NCBI GenBank assembly: GCA_965250245.1
Contig: OZ252296.1
Location: forward strand, 2,666,001-2,730,000
Source: JABDIP01 sp965250245
Lineage (GTDB): Bacteria > Pseudomonadota > Alphaproteobacteria > DSM-16000 > Inquilinaceae
Direction of reading: 5' to 3'
DNA length: 64,000 nt
A program made the position numbers and the translations under genes. Shown here one piece after another: positions 46,088 to 54,544 of this stretch. Under the pieces are notes generated by a model that worked only from the letters and a program-made list of their open reading frames with translations, did no database searches and had not been told where the DNA came from. Positions within the stretch are counted from its first letter, which is position 1, and each line of letters starts with the position of its first letter.

Positions 46088-47254
46088 CTAGCATAATTCT
46101 TCTTTGGCGTCGATCAGCCGATGGTGCTCGGCCATGGCATAACGATCGGTCATCCCGGCGATGTAGTCGGCGACGATGCGCGCCAAACCGCCCGATTCGG
46201 CGGGATTCGCGGGGGTTTGCCACTCCTGCGGCAGATGATCGGGGCGGCTCATGTAGTCGGCGAACAGATCGGCGACGACGGCGCGGGCCCGGGCGGTTTC
46301 GCGGTTGACGTCGGCATGCCGGTACATGCGGTTGAACAGGAAGGCCCGCAGGACCCTGTCATGGCGTTCCATCTCCTCGCTGAAGGCGATGACCGGAGCG
46401 TCGGCCCGACGGATATCATCCGGCGATTGCGGCGCCAGCATGGCCAGCCGGGCGGCGCTCTCCTCCAGCAGGTCGCTGACCATGCGGTCGATCAGGCGGC
46501 GGATGGTCTCGTGGATCTGCCGCCGGCGCTCCAGGCCGGGATAGCGTCGCTCCAGGCCGGTGACGATCTCGCCGACCACCGGCAGCTCCCGCAAATCCTC
46601 GATCCCGAACAGGCCGGCCCGCACACCATCGTCGATATCGTGGTTGTTGTAGGCGATGCCGTCGGCGATGGCCGCGACCTGGGCCTCCGGCCCTGCCTGG
46701 CAGTCCGGCATCAGATCGACCGCCTCGGTCAGCGCCGCGACGGCCGGCGGCAGGCTTTCACCCGGGGGGCATGGCAGGACCGGCCCGTTGTGCTTGGCCA
46801 GCCCCTCCAACGTCTCCCAGCTCAGGTTGAGCCCGTCGAAATCCGCGTAGCGCTGCTCCAGATAGGTCACGACGCGCAAGGTCTGGTCGTTGTGGCTGAA
46901 GCCGCCATGGGGCGCCATGGCCGCATCCAGCGCCTCCTCCCCGGCATGGCCGAACGGGGTGTGGCCAAGGTCGTGGGCCAGGGCCAGGGCCTCCGACAGA
47001 TCCTCGTCCAGCTTCAGGCAGCGGGCGACGGAGCGGGCGATCTGCGCCACCTCCAGGCTGTGGGTCAGCCGGGTGCGGTAGTAGTCGCCGACGTGATAGA
47101 CGAAGACCTGGGTCTTGTGCTTCAGCTTGCGGAAGGCGCCGGAATGCAGGATGCGGTCGCGGTCCCGCTGGAACGGCGAGCGGGTCGGGCTTTCCGGTTC
47201 GGCCTGCAGCCGGCCGCGGCTGGCGGCCGGGTCGCTGGCGAAGGCTGCGCGCAT
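46088..47254 (-). CDS. dgt: dGTP triphosphohydrolase-like protein
   Basis: The 388-residue HD-domain enzyme hydrolyses dNTPs to nucleosides and triphosphate. It has FQRDRDRILHSGAFRKLKHKTQVF, of which RDRDRILHSGAFRKLKHKTQ is typical, His65 in RLTHSLEVAQI, and the metal-binding AHDLGHTPFGHAGEEAL (His94, Asp95, His98). IADGIAYNNHDIDDG and the C-terminal helices complete the dNTPase-like pattern. Upstream of the gene stands the panE-like gene, though erpA is the usual neighbour. Confidence 0.94.
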   Translation of the reverse strand: MRAAFASDPAASRGRLQAEPESPTRSPFQRDRDRILHSGAFRKLKHKTQVFVYHVGDYYRTRLTHSLEVAQIARSVARCLKLDEDLSEALALAHDLGHTPFGHAGEEALDAAMAPHGGFSHNDQTLRVVTYLEQRYADFDGLNLSWETLEGLAKHNGPVLPCPPGESLPPAVAALTEAVDLMPDCQAGPEAQVAAIADGIAYNNHDIDDGVRAGLFGIEDLRELPVVGEIVTGLERRYPGLERRRQIHETIRRLIDRMVSDLLEESAARLAMLAPQSPDDIRRADAPVIAFSEEMERHDRVLRAFLFNRMYRHADVNRETARARAVVADLFADYMSRPDHLPQEWQTPANPAESGGLARIVADYIAGMTDRYAMAEHHRLIDAKEELC

Positions 47255-47306
47255 GGCGGCACGTTAGGCCGCGCCGCCGGGCCTGGCAACGCCGCCCCGG
47301 CCGAAT

Positions 47307-48224
47307 TCAGGCGCCCATCTCGTAAGGCTTGAGGGCCGCGTAGAGGGTGTCGTTGACCGGCGTGGGCACGCCCAGCTCGCGGCCCAGCGCGGACACCCGG
47401 CCGGACAGCCACGGCAGCTCCAGACGGCGCCCGGATTCCAGATCGGCGGCCATCGACGCCTTCATGTCGGTTGGCAGGTTCTCCACGAAGCCCATCAGCG
47501 TCGCGGCGAGGTCGGGCTCGAGATCGACGCCCTCCGCGCGGCCGACGGCGATCGTCTCCTCCAGGCAGGCGGCGAAGACCGCGCGCATGTGCGGATCGCC
47601 GCGCACCACCCCGACCGTCTGCCGGGTCACCGCCGTCAGCCCGGAGCCGGCGACGATGAGGGCGAATTTGCGCCAGCGGTCGGCGACGATGTCCTGGCTG
47701 TGCAGGAACTCGATTTCCGCCTCTGCGCAGGCCGACCCGAAGGCCGAGAGCCGGTCGCTCTCCCGCCCATCCTCCTCGCCCGCCCGGATGCGGGTGAAGG
47801 TGCCGGTCTGGCGGATCAGCCCGGGGCCGGCGATCACCGCCGAGACCTCGGCCACGCCGGCCAGGGCATGCGCCTCACCCAGGACCCGTGCCAGCACCGG
47901 GCGGGCGTCGATGCCGTTCTGCAACGACAGCACCGCTGTGTCTGCACCGAGCAGCGGCTTGCAGGCCGCCGCGGCACTCTCCGTGTCCCAGAGCTTGACG
48001 CCGAATAGGACGACGTCGACCGGGCCGATGGCGGACGGGTCGTCGGTCGCAGAAATGCCCTCATGGACCTGTGGTCCGGCGGCCCCCTCGACCGTCAGGC
48101 CCCGTTCGCGCATCGCCGCGAGATGGGCGCCCCGGGCGATGAAGTGGACCTCATGGCCGGCGGCGTGCAGCCGGGTCCCGAAGACCCCGCCGATGCCGCC
48201 GGTGCCGAATACCGCGATCTTCAT
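47307..48224 (-). CDS. 2-dehydropantoate 2-reductase family protein
   Basis: The 305-residue protein has the NADPH motif AVFGTGGIGGVFG near the N-terminus, RGAHLAAMRERGL, VVLFGVKLWDTESA, LLQNGID-type LSLQNGIDA, and a helical C-terminal domain with KFALIVAGSGLTAVT. It is related to PanE/ApbA, which makes pantoate for coenzyme A, but close relatives act on other keto acids, so the symbol is withheld. ATG 48224 is chosen; the frame is open to 48260. It is one of several genes lying between dgt and erpA. Confidence 0.88.
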   Translation of the reverse strand: MKIAVFGTGGIGGVFGTRLHAAGHEVHFIARGAHLAAMRERGLTVEGAAGPQVHEGISATDDPSAIGPVDVVLFGVKLWDTESAAAACKPLLGADTAVLSLQNGIDARPVLARVLGEAHALAGVAEVSAVIAGPGLIRQTGTFTRIRAGEEDGRESDRLSAFGSACAEAEIEFLHSQDIVADRWRKFALIVAGSGLTAVTRQTVGVVRGDPHMRAVFAACLEETIAVGRAEGVDLEPDLAATLMGFVENLPTDMKASMAADLESGRRLELPWLSGRVSALGRELGVPTPVNDTLYAALKPYEMGA

Positions 48225-48309
48225 GACAGGCCCCTGTTGATGCCGTTCGTTCCGGGACACTCTAGCGCAGGCCGGCGCGGGCGTTGTCCTCCGTTTGGCG
48301 CTCTGCCGG

Positions 48310-48735
48310 TCAGGCCGCCGAGTGCGCGTCTTGCGCCGCCTGCTTCATGATTTCGGATGCCAGACCATAGACCTCGCTCCAGGCCTCCCGCGCCTCGTCG
48401 GACCAGTTCGCCCCCAATCCACGCTCCAGGGTCCACAGTAGGGCCGCTCCGACGCTGTCATAATGGGCGTCCTGCACGCCGTAGCGCACATGCCTGCGGC
48501 CAAGCTCCTCGAGCACCGGGGCGAGGTCATCGAGCTGGTCGAGGCCGCGGACCAGCGCGTCCAGTGTCTGCATCAGCTTGCTGCGCTGTTCGTCCAGCCC
48601 CTCGGCCCGAAACAGCAGCCGTGTCGGCGGATCGATCTCGAACAGCCGGTCATAGAACAGCGTCGCGGCAATATCGGCGATCGGCGTCACCAGCGCCCAT
48701 GTCCGGCGAATGACGTCCTTCTGGTCTTGGTTCAT
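48310..48735 (-). CDS. Single-domain bacterial globin
   Basis: The 141-residue globin has Tyr28 at B10 (FYDRLF), the proximal histidine His82 in LGRRHVRYGV, and ALLWTLERGLGANW in the G/H helices. The Tyr-B10 and polar E-helix are typical of globins that bind oxygen or detoxify nitric oxide; no reductase domain is attached as in flavohaemoglobin. ATG 48735 follows GGGAGCG. The neighbouring LysR regulator is the nearest control gene. Confidence 0.85.
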   Translation of the reverse strand: MNQDQKDVIRRTWALVTPIADIAATLFYDRLFEIDPPTRLLFRAEGLDEQRSKLMQTLDALVRGLDQLDDLAPVLEELGRRHVRYGVQDAHYDSVGAALLWTLERGLGANWSDEAREAWSEVYGLASEIMKQAAQDAHSAA

Positions 48736-48847
48736 GGAGTGCGCTCCCTTTTCCCATCCGGCGGAATCCGCTGTTTCCGCCATACGGTTGAGCATGATCA
48801 CATCTGTCACAACTCTCTCTCCAGATGTTTTTGCGCAGCAGGCGCCG

Positions 48848-49057
48848 TCAGCGCGTCGCCTCGAGGCCAGGGTCAGCAGGCGCGACCCGTCGCACGGACC
48901 GGCGGAGGACGCGCCAGCCGCGTCCGATGAGGTCCCGAAAGGCCCGGGAGCGTTCGAGATGGGCGCGCCGGGCGGCTTCCCGCATCACCGCGTCCCAATG
49001 CTCCGCCGACAGTGTCCGGATATCGATGGCCTGAAGATCGAGCATTTCGTCGCGCAT
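48848..49057 (-). CDS. Small basic protein, hypothetical
   Basis: A 69-residue protein (MRDEMLDLQAIDIR..., then AFRDLIGRGWRVLRRSVRR) with an acidic start and a strongly basic helix. It has a plausible AGGAC/GAGGGA ribosome site and lies between the globin and the divergent LysR gene. It resembles short DUF1127-like proteins loosely but no family is claimed. It could be part of the globin transcription unit. Confidence 0.5.
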   Translation of the reverse strand: MRDEMLDLQAIDIRTLSAEHWDAVMREAARRAHLERSRAFRDLIGRGWRVLRRSVRRVAPADPGLEATR

Positions 49058-49175
49058 GGTCCTGTCCCTCGTCTGGCAACCGCGGTCCGTTCGATCCGCG
49101 TGGCCGGATGTTTACGGGCGCTGATGGATCACGTAAAATGAATTATTCAGAACGAAATCATCTTGAATTGAGATT

Positions 49176-50189
49176 ATGGAACTCTCCGATCTGCGGATCT
49201 TCCAGGCCGTCGTCGAGGAAGGCGGCATCACGCGGGCCGCCGAGCGGCTGCACCGGGTGCAGTCGAACGTGACCACCCGGATCCGCCAGCTTGAGCAGGG
49301 CCTTGGCGTCGATCTCTTCATCCGCGAGGGCAAGCGCATGCACCTGGCGCCGGCCGGTCAGGTCCTGAAGGGCTATGCCGACCGGATGCTGGCGCTGGCC
49401 GCGGAAGCGGAGGACGCGGTGCAGGATTCCCGTCCCCGCGGCACGTTGCGCCTGGGCGCGATGGAGAGCGCGGCGGCGGTGCGCCTGCCCCCGGTGCTGA
49501 CCGAATACCATCGCCGGCATCCGGCGGTGACCCTGGAGCTGCGCACCGGCAACCCGGAACAGCTCGCCGGCGCGCTGCTGGCCGGGGAGCTGGATGCGGC
49601 CTTCGTCACCAAGCCGATGGCCGAGGGTCCGTTCGAGGCGGCGCCGGCCTTCGTGGAGGAGCTGGTCATCGCGGCCCCGGCGGGCCATGCACCGCTCGAC
49701 GCGCCGCCCGATGGCGGTCAGACCATGATCGCGTTCGAGACCGGCTGCCCGCATCGCCGCTGGCTGGAGGGCTGGTACCAGAGCCGCGGCGACCGGCCCG
49801 ACCGGGTCATCGAGCTCGGCTCCTATCACGCCATGCTGGGCTGCGTGGTGGCCGGCATGGGCATCGCGCTGCTGCCGAGGAGCGTGCTGGGCACCTTCCC
49901 GGAGAGCCGCCGCCTGTCGGTGCACCCGCTTCCGGAAGGCCGGGACAGGCTCGCCACGGTGCTGATCTGGCGCAAGGGTGCGGACTCGCCGAACATCCGG
50001 GCAATGGTGGAAATCCTGGACGCTGCCGCGGCGGCCCCGCGGAGGCACTGTGACCCGGACACCGGCCGACGGCACATTGGGCGCCCTGGCGGCCCCGACG
50101 GTGCTATACTTGGACCGGCAGGGGTCCATGCCCACATGAAGGGGCGGAAGACCGCAGAGAAGGACGGACGGCCCGACGATGCCCGATGA
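49176..50189 (+). CDS. LysR family transcriptional regulator
   Basis: The 337-residue regulator has the N-terminal winged helix (LRIFQAVVEEGGITRAAERLHRVQSNVTTRIRQLE, core GGITRAAERLHRVQS) and a substrate-binding domain (GTLRLGAMESAAAVRLPPVL, GELDAAFVTKP). It is about 35 residues longer than usual at the C-terminus, and its stop lies 11 bases inside erpA. LysR proteins often control the gene upstream on the other strand, here the 69-residue protein and the globin. The inducer is unknown. Confidence 0.9.
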   Translation: MELSDLRIFQAVVEEGGITRAAERLHRVQSNVTTRIRQLEQGLGVDLFIREGKRMHLAPAGQVLKGYADRMLALAAEAEDAVQDSRPRGTLRLGAMESAAAVRLPPVLTEYHRRHPAVTLELRTGNPEQLAGALLAGELDAAFVTKPMAEGPFEAAPAFVEELVIAAPAGHAPLDAPPDGGQTMIAFETGCPHRRWLEGWYQSRGDRPDRVIELGSYHAMLGCVVAGMGIALLPRSVLGTFPESRRLSVHPLPEGRDRLATVLIWRKGADSPNIRAMVEILDAAAAAPRRHCDPDTGRRHIGRPGGPDGAILGPAGVHAHMKGRKTAEKDGRPDDAR

Positions 50190-50523
50190 CGGCGCGCGCA
50201 GACTGACAATCACCGACTCCGCCGCAAAGCGGGTGACGGAGCTCATGCAAGCGGAATCCGGCGACGGCCTGATGCTGCGGGTCGCGGTGTCGGGCGGCGG
50301 CTGCTCCGGCTTCCAATACGGCTTCAGCTTCGACGACAGCGTCGGCGACGACGATCACACCTTCCAGCGCGACGGCGTGACGGTGGTGGTCGACGACATG
50401 TCGCTCGACCTGCTGGCCGGATCGGAGATCGATTTCGTCGTGGAGCTGATCGGCTCCTCCTTCCAGATTCGCAATCCCAACGCCAGCTCCTCCTGCGGCT
50501 GCGGCAGCTCCTTCGCGATCTGA
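50179..50523 (+). CDS. erpA: Iron-sulfur cluster insertion protein ErpA
   Basis: The 114-residue A-type carrier transfers Fe-S clusters to apoproteins. The three cluster cysteines are Cys42 (GGGCSGFQYGF), Cys106 and Cys108 (SCGCGSS). The fold is typical: LTITDSAAKRVTELM at the N-terminus and DDMSLDLLAGSEIDFV in the middle. The start overlaps the end of the LysR gene. It is close to xth, as in relatives, and dgt is a usual neighbour on the far side. Confidence 0.96.
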   Translation: MPDDGARRLTITDSAAKRVTELMQAESGDGLMLRVAVSGGGCSGFQYGFSFDDSVGDDDHTFQRDGVTVVVDDMSLDLLAGSEIDFVVELIGSSFQIRNPNASSSCGCGSSFAI

Positions 50524-50606
50524 CCCCCGCCTCGCCTGCTGGCGGGAGGAAACGAATCCCGGCATGATGGCGGCGTTCATCCACGCCACGACGACGTCGC
50601 TGCACC

Positions 50607-51383
50607 ATGCCCACCATCGCCACCTGGAACGTCAACTCGATCAAGGCGCGGCTGCAGAACGTGCTGGACTGGCTCGGATCGGCCAGCCCGGATATCGCGC
50701 TGTTGCAGGAGATCAAGTGCGAGGCGTCGGCCTTTCCGCGCGAGGTGGTGGAGGATCTCGGCTACAACGTCTCGATCGTCGGGCAGAAGAGCTACAACGG
50801 TGTCGCCTTCCTGTCGAAGCGACCGCATGAGGTGGTGCTGGAGGCCCTGCCCGGCGACGATGCCGACGACCAGGCGCGATACATCGAAGCCGAGGTCGAC
50901 GATCTGCGGGTCGCCTGCCTCTACCTGCCCAACGGCAATCCGGTCGACAGCCCGAAATACCCGTACAAGCTGGCTTGGATGGAGCGGCTGCGCCACCGCG
51001 TGGCGGCGCTGCTGGAGAGCGGCCAGCCCTTCGCCCTGGGCGGCGACTACAACGTGATCCCGGCGGCGGAAGACTGCTACGACCCGGCCGCCTGGGCCGA
51101 TGACGCGCTGTTCCGGCTGGACACGCGCAAGGCCTTCCGGTCGATCCTCAACCTCGGCGTCGTCGAGGCCTATCGCGCCCTGCATTCCGGCGGCGGCGCG
51201 TTCAGCTTCTGGGACTACCAGCGCCGCGCCTGGGATCTGGACAACGGCATCCGCATCGACCATTTCCTGCTATCGCCTCAGGCCGCCGACCGGCTGGAAG
51301 CCTGCGCCATCGACCGCGAACCGCGCGGCAAGGAGAAGGCGTCGGACCACACGCCGGTCGTGGTCACGCTGGCCGACGGGTAG
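50607..51383 (+). CDS. xth: Exodeoxyribonuclease III
   Basis: The 258-residue endonuclease/exonuclease/phosphatase fold protein incises AP sites and degrades DNA 3' to 5' in base-excision repair. Motifs are ATWNVNSIKARL at the start, LLQEIKCE with the metal-binding Glu, NGNPVDSPKYPYKLAWM, GGDYNVIP, and the catalytic SDHTPVVV. The length is normal. It lies 83 bp downstream of erpA on the same strand. Confidence 0.97.
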   Translation: MPTIATWNVNSIKARLQNVLDWLGSASPDIALLQEIKCEASAFPREVVEDLGYNVSIVGQKSYNGVAFLSKRPHEVVLEALPGDDADDQARYIEAEVDDLRVACLYLPNGNPVDSPKYPYKLAWMERLRHRVAALLESGQPFALGGDYNVIPAAEDCYDPAAWADDALFRLDTRKAFRSILNLGVVEAYRALHSGGGAFSFWDYQRRAWDLDNGIRIDHFLLSPQAADRLEACAIDREPRGKEKASDHTPVVVTLADG

Positions 51384-51440
51384 ACCGGTGCGGTCGCTAC
51401 GCGGCGATCGGATCATGTCCTCTCTGAGGACATCCGAGGT

Positions 51441-51698
51441 GTGACGGGCGAGAAAGACGAACACCGGCGTCCCGCCTACAAGCCGCCGGTGCCGCGTGCG
51501 AGGGACTCCGGCGTTGGGTGTCTGATTCAGGCAATCGGGATTGCCGGCGCGCTGGTTATCGGGGTCCTCGCGGTTGGCATGTTCTTCGGACTCAGGGATT
51601 CGCTCTGTTGCCATTTCCTGGCCTGGCCAACTCTGGTTGTTGGCGGCGGCGTGTCACTGGCAATATTCGCAGCCATCGGCTACTGGATCAGACCCTGA
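51441..51698 (+). CDS. Small membrane protein, two helices
   Basis: The 85-residue protein starts with GTG 51441, has a polar N-terminal third (about 25 residues rich in Pro, Arg and Lys), then helices at about 28-48 (IQAIGIAGALVIGVLAVGMFF) and 61-82. Two adjacent cysteines (LCCHF) lie between the helices. No family was recognised. It is followed by two further small membrane proteins. Confidence 0.65.
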   Translation: MTGEKDEHRRPAYKPPVPRARDSGVGCLIQAIGIAGALVIGVLAVGMFFGLRDSLCCHFLAWPTLVVGGGVSLAIFAAIGYWIRP

Positions 51699-51820
51699 GC
51701 CTCAGGCGATGTCAGTGTGGCGAGGCGCAGCGTGAGACAGGCAGGTTGCCCGATGGGAGGAGTGCTCGTGATCTGGCCCGAGGGTCACGTCCCGGTTACG
51801 GCGATAGACATGCGTGACAC

Positions 51821-52087
51821 ATGACCGACACCGACCTGCCGCCGATCATGGGCCGAACACGGCTGTGGCTTGGGCGCATCCTGATCGGCGTGGGCGTCGC
51901 CGTCGCGGCGCTGTGCGGAGGCACGGCCCTGTTCCTCGGCATGGCGATCTTTCTCAGCGCCGACATGTCCGATCCGGAGAATGTGCGCTGGTGGCTGCAT
52001 TTCGTGCTGCTGCCCGGCGTTCCCGCGCTGTTCGGGCTGTGCGCGGTCGGAGCAGGAATGCTGGTGCTGCGCCAGCGCAGACGATGA
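51821..52087 (+). CDS. Small membrane protein, paralogue A
   Basis: The 88-residue protein has two helices (LILIGVGVAVAALCGGTALF region and a second near GVPALFGLCAVGAGMLVL) and a basic tail (RQRRR). The TRLWLGRILIGVGV opening and the second-helix layout match the next gene, which is also 88 residues, indicating tandem duplication. Function unknown. Confidence 0.7.
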   Translation: MTDTDLPPIMGRTRLWLGRILIGVGVAVAALCGGTALFLGMAIFLSADMSDPENVRWWLHFVLLPGVPALFGLCAVGAGMLVLRQRRR

Positions 52088-52096
52088 GTTCGAGCA

Positions 52097-52363
52097 ATGA
52101 ATGAGCAGCCCGGCAGCGGGACGGATCGGGGCAGCACACGGTTGATCATCGGCTGGGCGATCACCGGCTTTGGTGTGCTGGTGACTGCGGGCACGATCGT
52201 CATCAGCATCGCGGTCCTCGTCTCGGCCGAGACGACGACGCAGTTCACGGCGCTACTCGTGTCCTCGCTTTTCTTCGCCGCGTTCCCGACCCTGATGGGG
52301 CTGGGTCTGGTGATCTGGGGCCGCAAGATGGTGCTCAAGGCGCGCGCCGGCGGGCCCGGTTGA
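52097..52363 (+). CDS. Small membrane protein, paralogue B
   Basis: Starts 9 bases after paralogue A and has the same length and plan: polar N-terminus, TRLIIGWAITGFGVLV, a first helix, a short extracytoplasmic loop, then PTLMGLGLVIWGRKMVLKAR. The pair shares TRL-x-x-G and the spacing of helices. Translation may be coupled. Function unknown. Confidence 0.7.
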   Translation: MNEQPGSGTDRGSTRLIIGWAITGFGVLVTAGTIVISIAVLVSAETTTQFTALLVSSLFFAAFPTLMGLGLVIWGRKMVLKARAGGPG

Positions 52364-52422
52364 TCCGTCCGGAGCACGGATTCGTTAAACGGTTGTAAAT
52401 TCCCGGTTGCCAAACTGGGTCC

Positions 52423-53232
52423 ATGAGCATCCTGCCCCTTCGGCGCACAGTCGCCCGCAGCTACGGATTTGCCATCCGGCACTTCCCGCTGCTGGTGCGG
52501 GTCGGATGGCTCTGGTTCCTGCTGGCCTATGCCGGTGCCGCCCTTGCGCCGGTGCTGGCGGTCCGGGCCGGATTGCCGGAGCTCGGCTATCTCGGTGAGA
52601 TCGTCATGATGGTCGCCGGAACGGCGGTGCTGGTCGCCTGGCACCGGGCCATCGCCGAGAAGGGTGGCGAGCGCCGCACGGCGCTGTTCGGCCGCCGCGA
52701 GGCCCGCTATCTCGGCCTCGGCCTCGCCATGCTGGTGGTGCTCTACGTGCCGGTGGTGGCGATGATGGTCATCACCCATCTCAGTACCGAGCCGCCGAAG
52801 ATCGCGGTGACCGTCCTCTCGGCCGGCTTCCTGGTGATCGCGGTGTCGATCAACCGGCTGATCCTGGTCTTCCCGGCGATCGCCCTCGGCCTGAAGCAGT
52901 TCAGCCTCAAGCGCTCCTGGACCCTGACCACGGGCAACACCTGGCGGCTGTTCCTGGGCGTCATCGCCTGTTCCGCTCCGCCCCTGGTCATCGCCGCCGG
53001 ATTGACCGCCGCCGCCGACATCACCCGGGGCCGCGGCGCCGCCTGGTTCGTCAGCCAGCCGCTGGAGTTCCTGAGCGCCGTCGCGCTGTTCGTGCAGCTT
53101 GCCGTCGTCGGCGGCTTCCTCTCTTTCGTCTTCGGCCATTTCGTCGGCTCCGGCGCGCCGCTCTCCGGCACCCGGCCCAAAGCGTCCGACGAGACCGAGG
53201 CCGCGCCGGAACCGGCCGCACGGGTCGCCTGA
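52423..53232 (+). CDS. Polytopic membrane protein of unknown function
   Basis: The 269-residue protein has about six helices. The segment KQFSLKRSWTLTTGNTWRLF, between helices, resembles the AWRLSRGGG region in the protein at 28576, so both may belong to a common family of membrane proteins. The tail is charged and Ala/Pro-rich. ATG 52423 is the first codon of the frame. It closes a run of four small or medium membrane-protein genes. Confidence 0.72.
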   Translation: MSILPLRRTVARSYGFAIRHFPLLVRVGWLWFLLAYAGAALAPVLAVRAGLPELGYLGEIVMMVAGTAVLVAWHRAIAEKGGERRTALFGRREARYLGLGLAMLVVLYVPVVAMMVITHLSTEPPKIAVTVLSAGFLVIAVSINRLILVFPAIALGLKQFSLKRSWTLTTGNTWRLFLGVIACSAPPLVIAAGLTAAADITRGRGAAWFVSQPLEFLSAVALFVQLAVVGGFLSFVFGHFVGSGAPLSGTRPKASDETEAAPEPAARVA

Positions 53233-53248
53233 CCGCCCGCCGCGCCGC

Positions 53249-53740
53249 TCAGTCGCGGCGCAGCGCCAGATGCAGGCCGAGATCGTCGGTGCCCCGCCCC
53301 TCCTCCACCCAGCCCTCCGACCGATAGAACGACAGCGCCGCGGTGTTGGCCGCGACGCATTTCAGCCGCCACGGCGGTGGCCTGAGGCCGATGGCATGGC
53401 GGATCAGGAGCCGGCCGATCCCGGCCCGGCGATGATCGGGATCGACGTAGAGGTGGTGCACGAAGCGCCCGGGCAGGAACACCGAGACGAACCCGAGCAA
53501 GTCGGCCGTGCCGTCAGCGGCCCGCCCCTGCGCGACATGGATGTCCTCGTCGGCGGTGTCGCGCACGAAATCATCGGAGGAGAACCGGTCCGGCGGCACC
53601 CAGTGAAACGCCACGCGCCGGGCGGCCACATAGATCTCCGCACAGCGCGCCCGGTCGGTCGGACCGTAGGGGCGAACCGAGATGGTCGGCGGCTGTTCGT
53701 CATCGGGCGAGTCAGGCATTCTCAACGGTATCGCAGCCAA
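53249..53740 (-). CDS. GNAT family N-acetyltransferase
   Basis: The 163-residue protein has the acetyl-CoA motif HHLYVDPDHRRAGIGRLLIRHA (core VDPDHRRAGIGRLL, about residues 115-128) and a preceding VSVFLPGRFVHHLYV strand, typical of GNAT enzymes. The closing LSFYRSEGWVEEG is the usual C-terminal element. The acceptor is unknown. ATG 53740 or 53719 may be the start. Confidence 0.86.
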   Translation of the reverse strand: MAAIPLRMPDSPDDEQPPTISVRPYGPTDRARCAEIYVAARRVAFHWVPPDRFSSDDFVRDTADEDIHVAQGRAADGTADLLGFVSVFLPGRFVHHLYVDPDHRRAGIGRLLIRHAIGLRPPPWRLKCVAANTAALSFYRSEGWVEEGRGTDDLGLHLALRRD

Positions 53741-53772
53741 CCCGCCGTTCAGACAATCCCGGATCCACCACC

Positions 53773-54249
53773 ATGACCGCGATCGCCACGCCGGAAGCCG
53801 CGCTCCACGCCTTTGCCGCCGCCTGGAACGGCCGTGACGCCGCGGCGCTGGCCGCGCTGTTCGAGGAGGATGCCGACTTCGTCAACGTGGTCGGCATCTG
53901 GTGGCGCCGCCGACGCGCGATCGAGAAGGCCCATGACTACGCGCTCAAGCGCTTCTTCCGCGACAGCCGGCTGACCATCGAGGAGGTCTCTGTGCGGCAT
54001 ATCGGCGATGACGCCGCCACCGTGCATGGCCGCTGGCGCATGGAAGGCCAGCGCGCCCCGGACGACACGGTGCTCGATCCGCGACGCGGCGTGGTCCTCC
54101 TGGTGCTGCGGCGGACCGACGATGGCTGGCGCGCCGTTGCGGCCCAGAACACCGACATCGTGCCCGGTGCCGAAACCATGGCAGCCTCCGCCGGCGGTTT
54201 GTCCGGCGCTGACTACGGCGGCGGCGGAGAGGCTCATAGAAACCCGTGA
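53773..54249 (+). CDS. SnoaL-like/SgcJ-EcaC family protein
   Basis: The 158-residue protein has the cone-shaped alpha+beta-barrel pattern of NTF2/SnoaL-like proteins: EAALHAFAAAWNGRDAAALAALFEEDADFVNVVGIWW (core AAWNGRDAAALAALFEEDADF), then RDSRLTIEEVSVRHIGDDAATVHGRW and a late VAAQNTDIVPG. SgcJ/EcaC-type proteins of this size occur in isolation and are not well characterised. It is divergent from the GNAT gene with a 33-bp gap. Confidence 0.8.
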   Translation: MTAIATPEAALHAFAAAWNGRDAAALAALFEEDADFVNVVGIWWRRRRAIEKAHDYALKRFFRDSRLTIEEVSVRHIGDDAATVHGRWRMEGQRAPDDTVLDPRRGVVLLVLRRTDDGWRAVAAQNTDIVPGAETMAASAGGLSGADYGGGGEAHRNP

Positions 54250-54276
54250 TCGCCGGCAGGCAATTGGGCCCGCCGA

Positions 54277-54537
54277 CTAAGACCCGAATTCGTCCAGGAA
54301 TGCGTCGACCTCGGCGTCCGTGGGCAGCCAGTCCGCACCCCGCGCCTCGGCGAGAGTGATCAAGCCGAGCACCGCCACCGGATCGGACGCCACGAACCGA
54401 TTGTCATCCCGCTCTGCCGCGCACATCTGCTCGCCGGCGCTCCAGAAGCTCTTCACCGCGTATCCTTTGGCCACCATGACGGCGAAGGCCGGCGCCATGG
54501 TGTTTCCGGCCTGCTGGATGAAGATCCCGTCCGCCAT
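54277..54537 (-). CDS. Small hypothetical protein downstream of ilvD
   Basis: The 86-residue protein (MADGIFIQQAGNTMAPAFAV...) starts 7 bases after the ilvD stop, so it is likely expressed with it. It has no transmembrane segment and ends DEFGS. One Cys is in SAGEQMCAAERDD. Relatives of this small protein beside ilvD are not known to me. ATG 54537 is the start nearest the ilvD stop. Confidence 0.65.
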   Translation of the reverse strand: MADGIFIQQAGNTMAPAFAVMVAKGYAVKSFWSAGEQMCAAERDDNRFVASDPVAVLGLITLAEARGADWLPTDAEVDAFLDEFGS

Positions 54538-54544
54538 CCCGACC

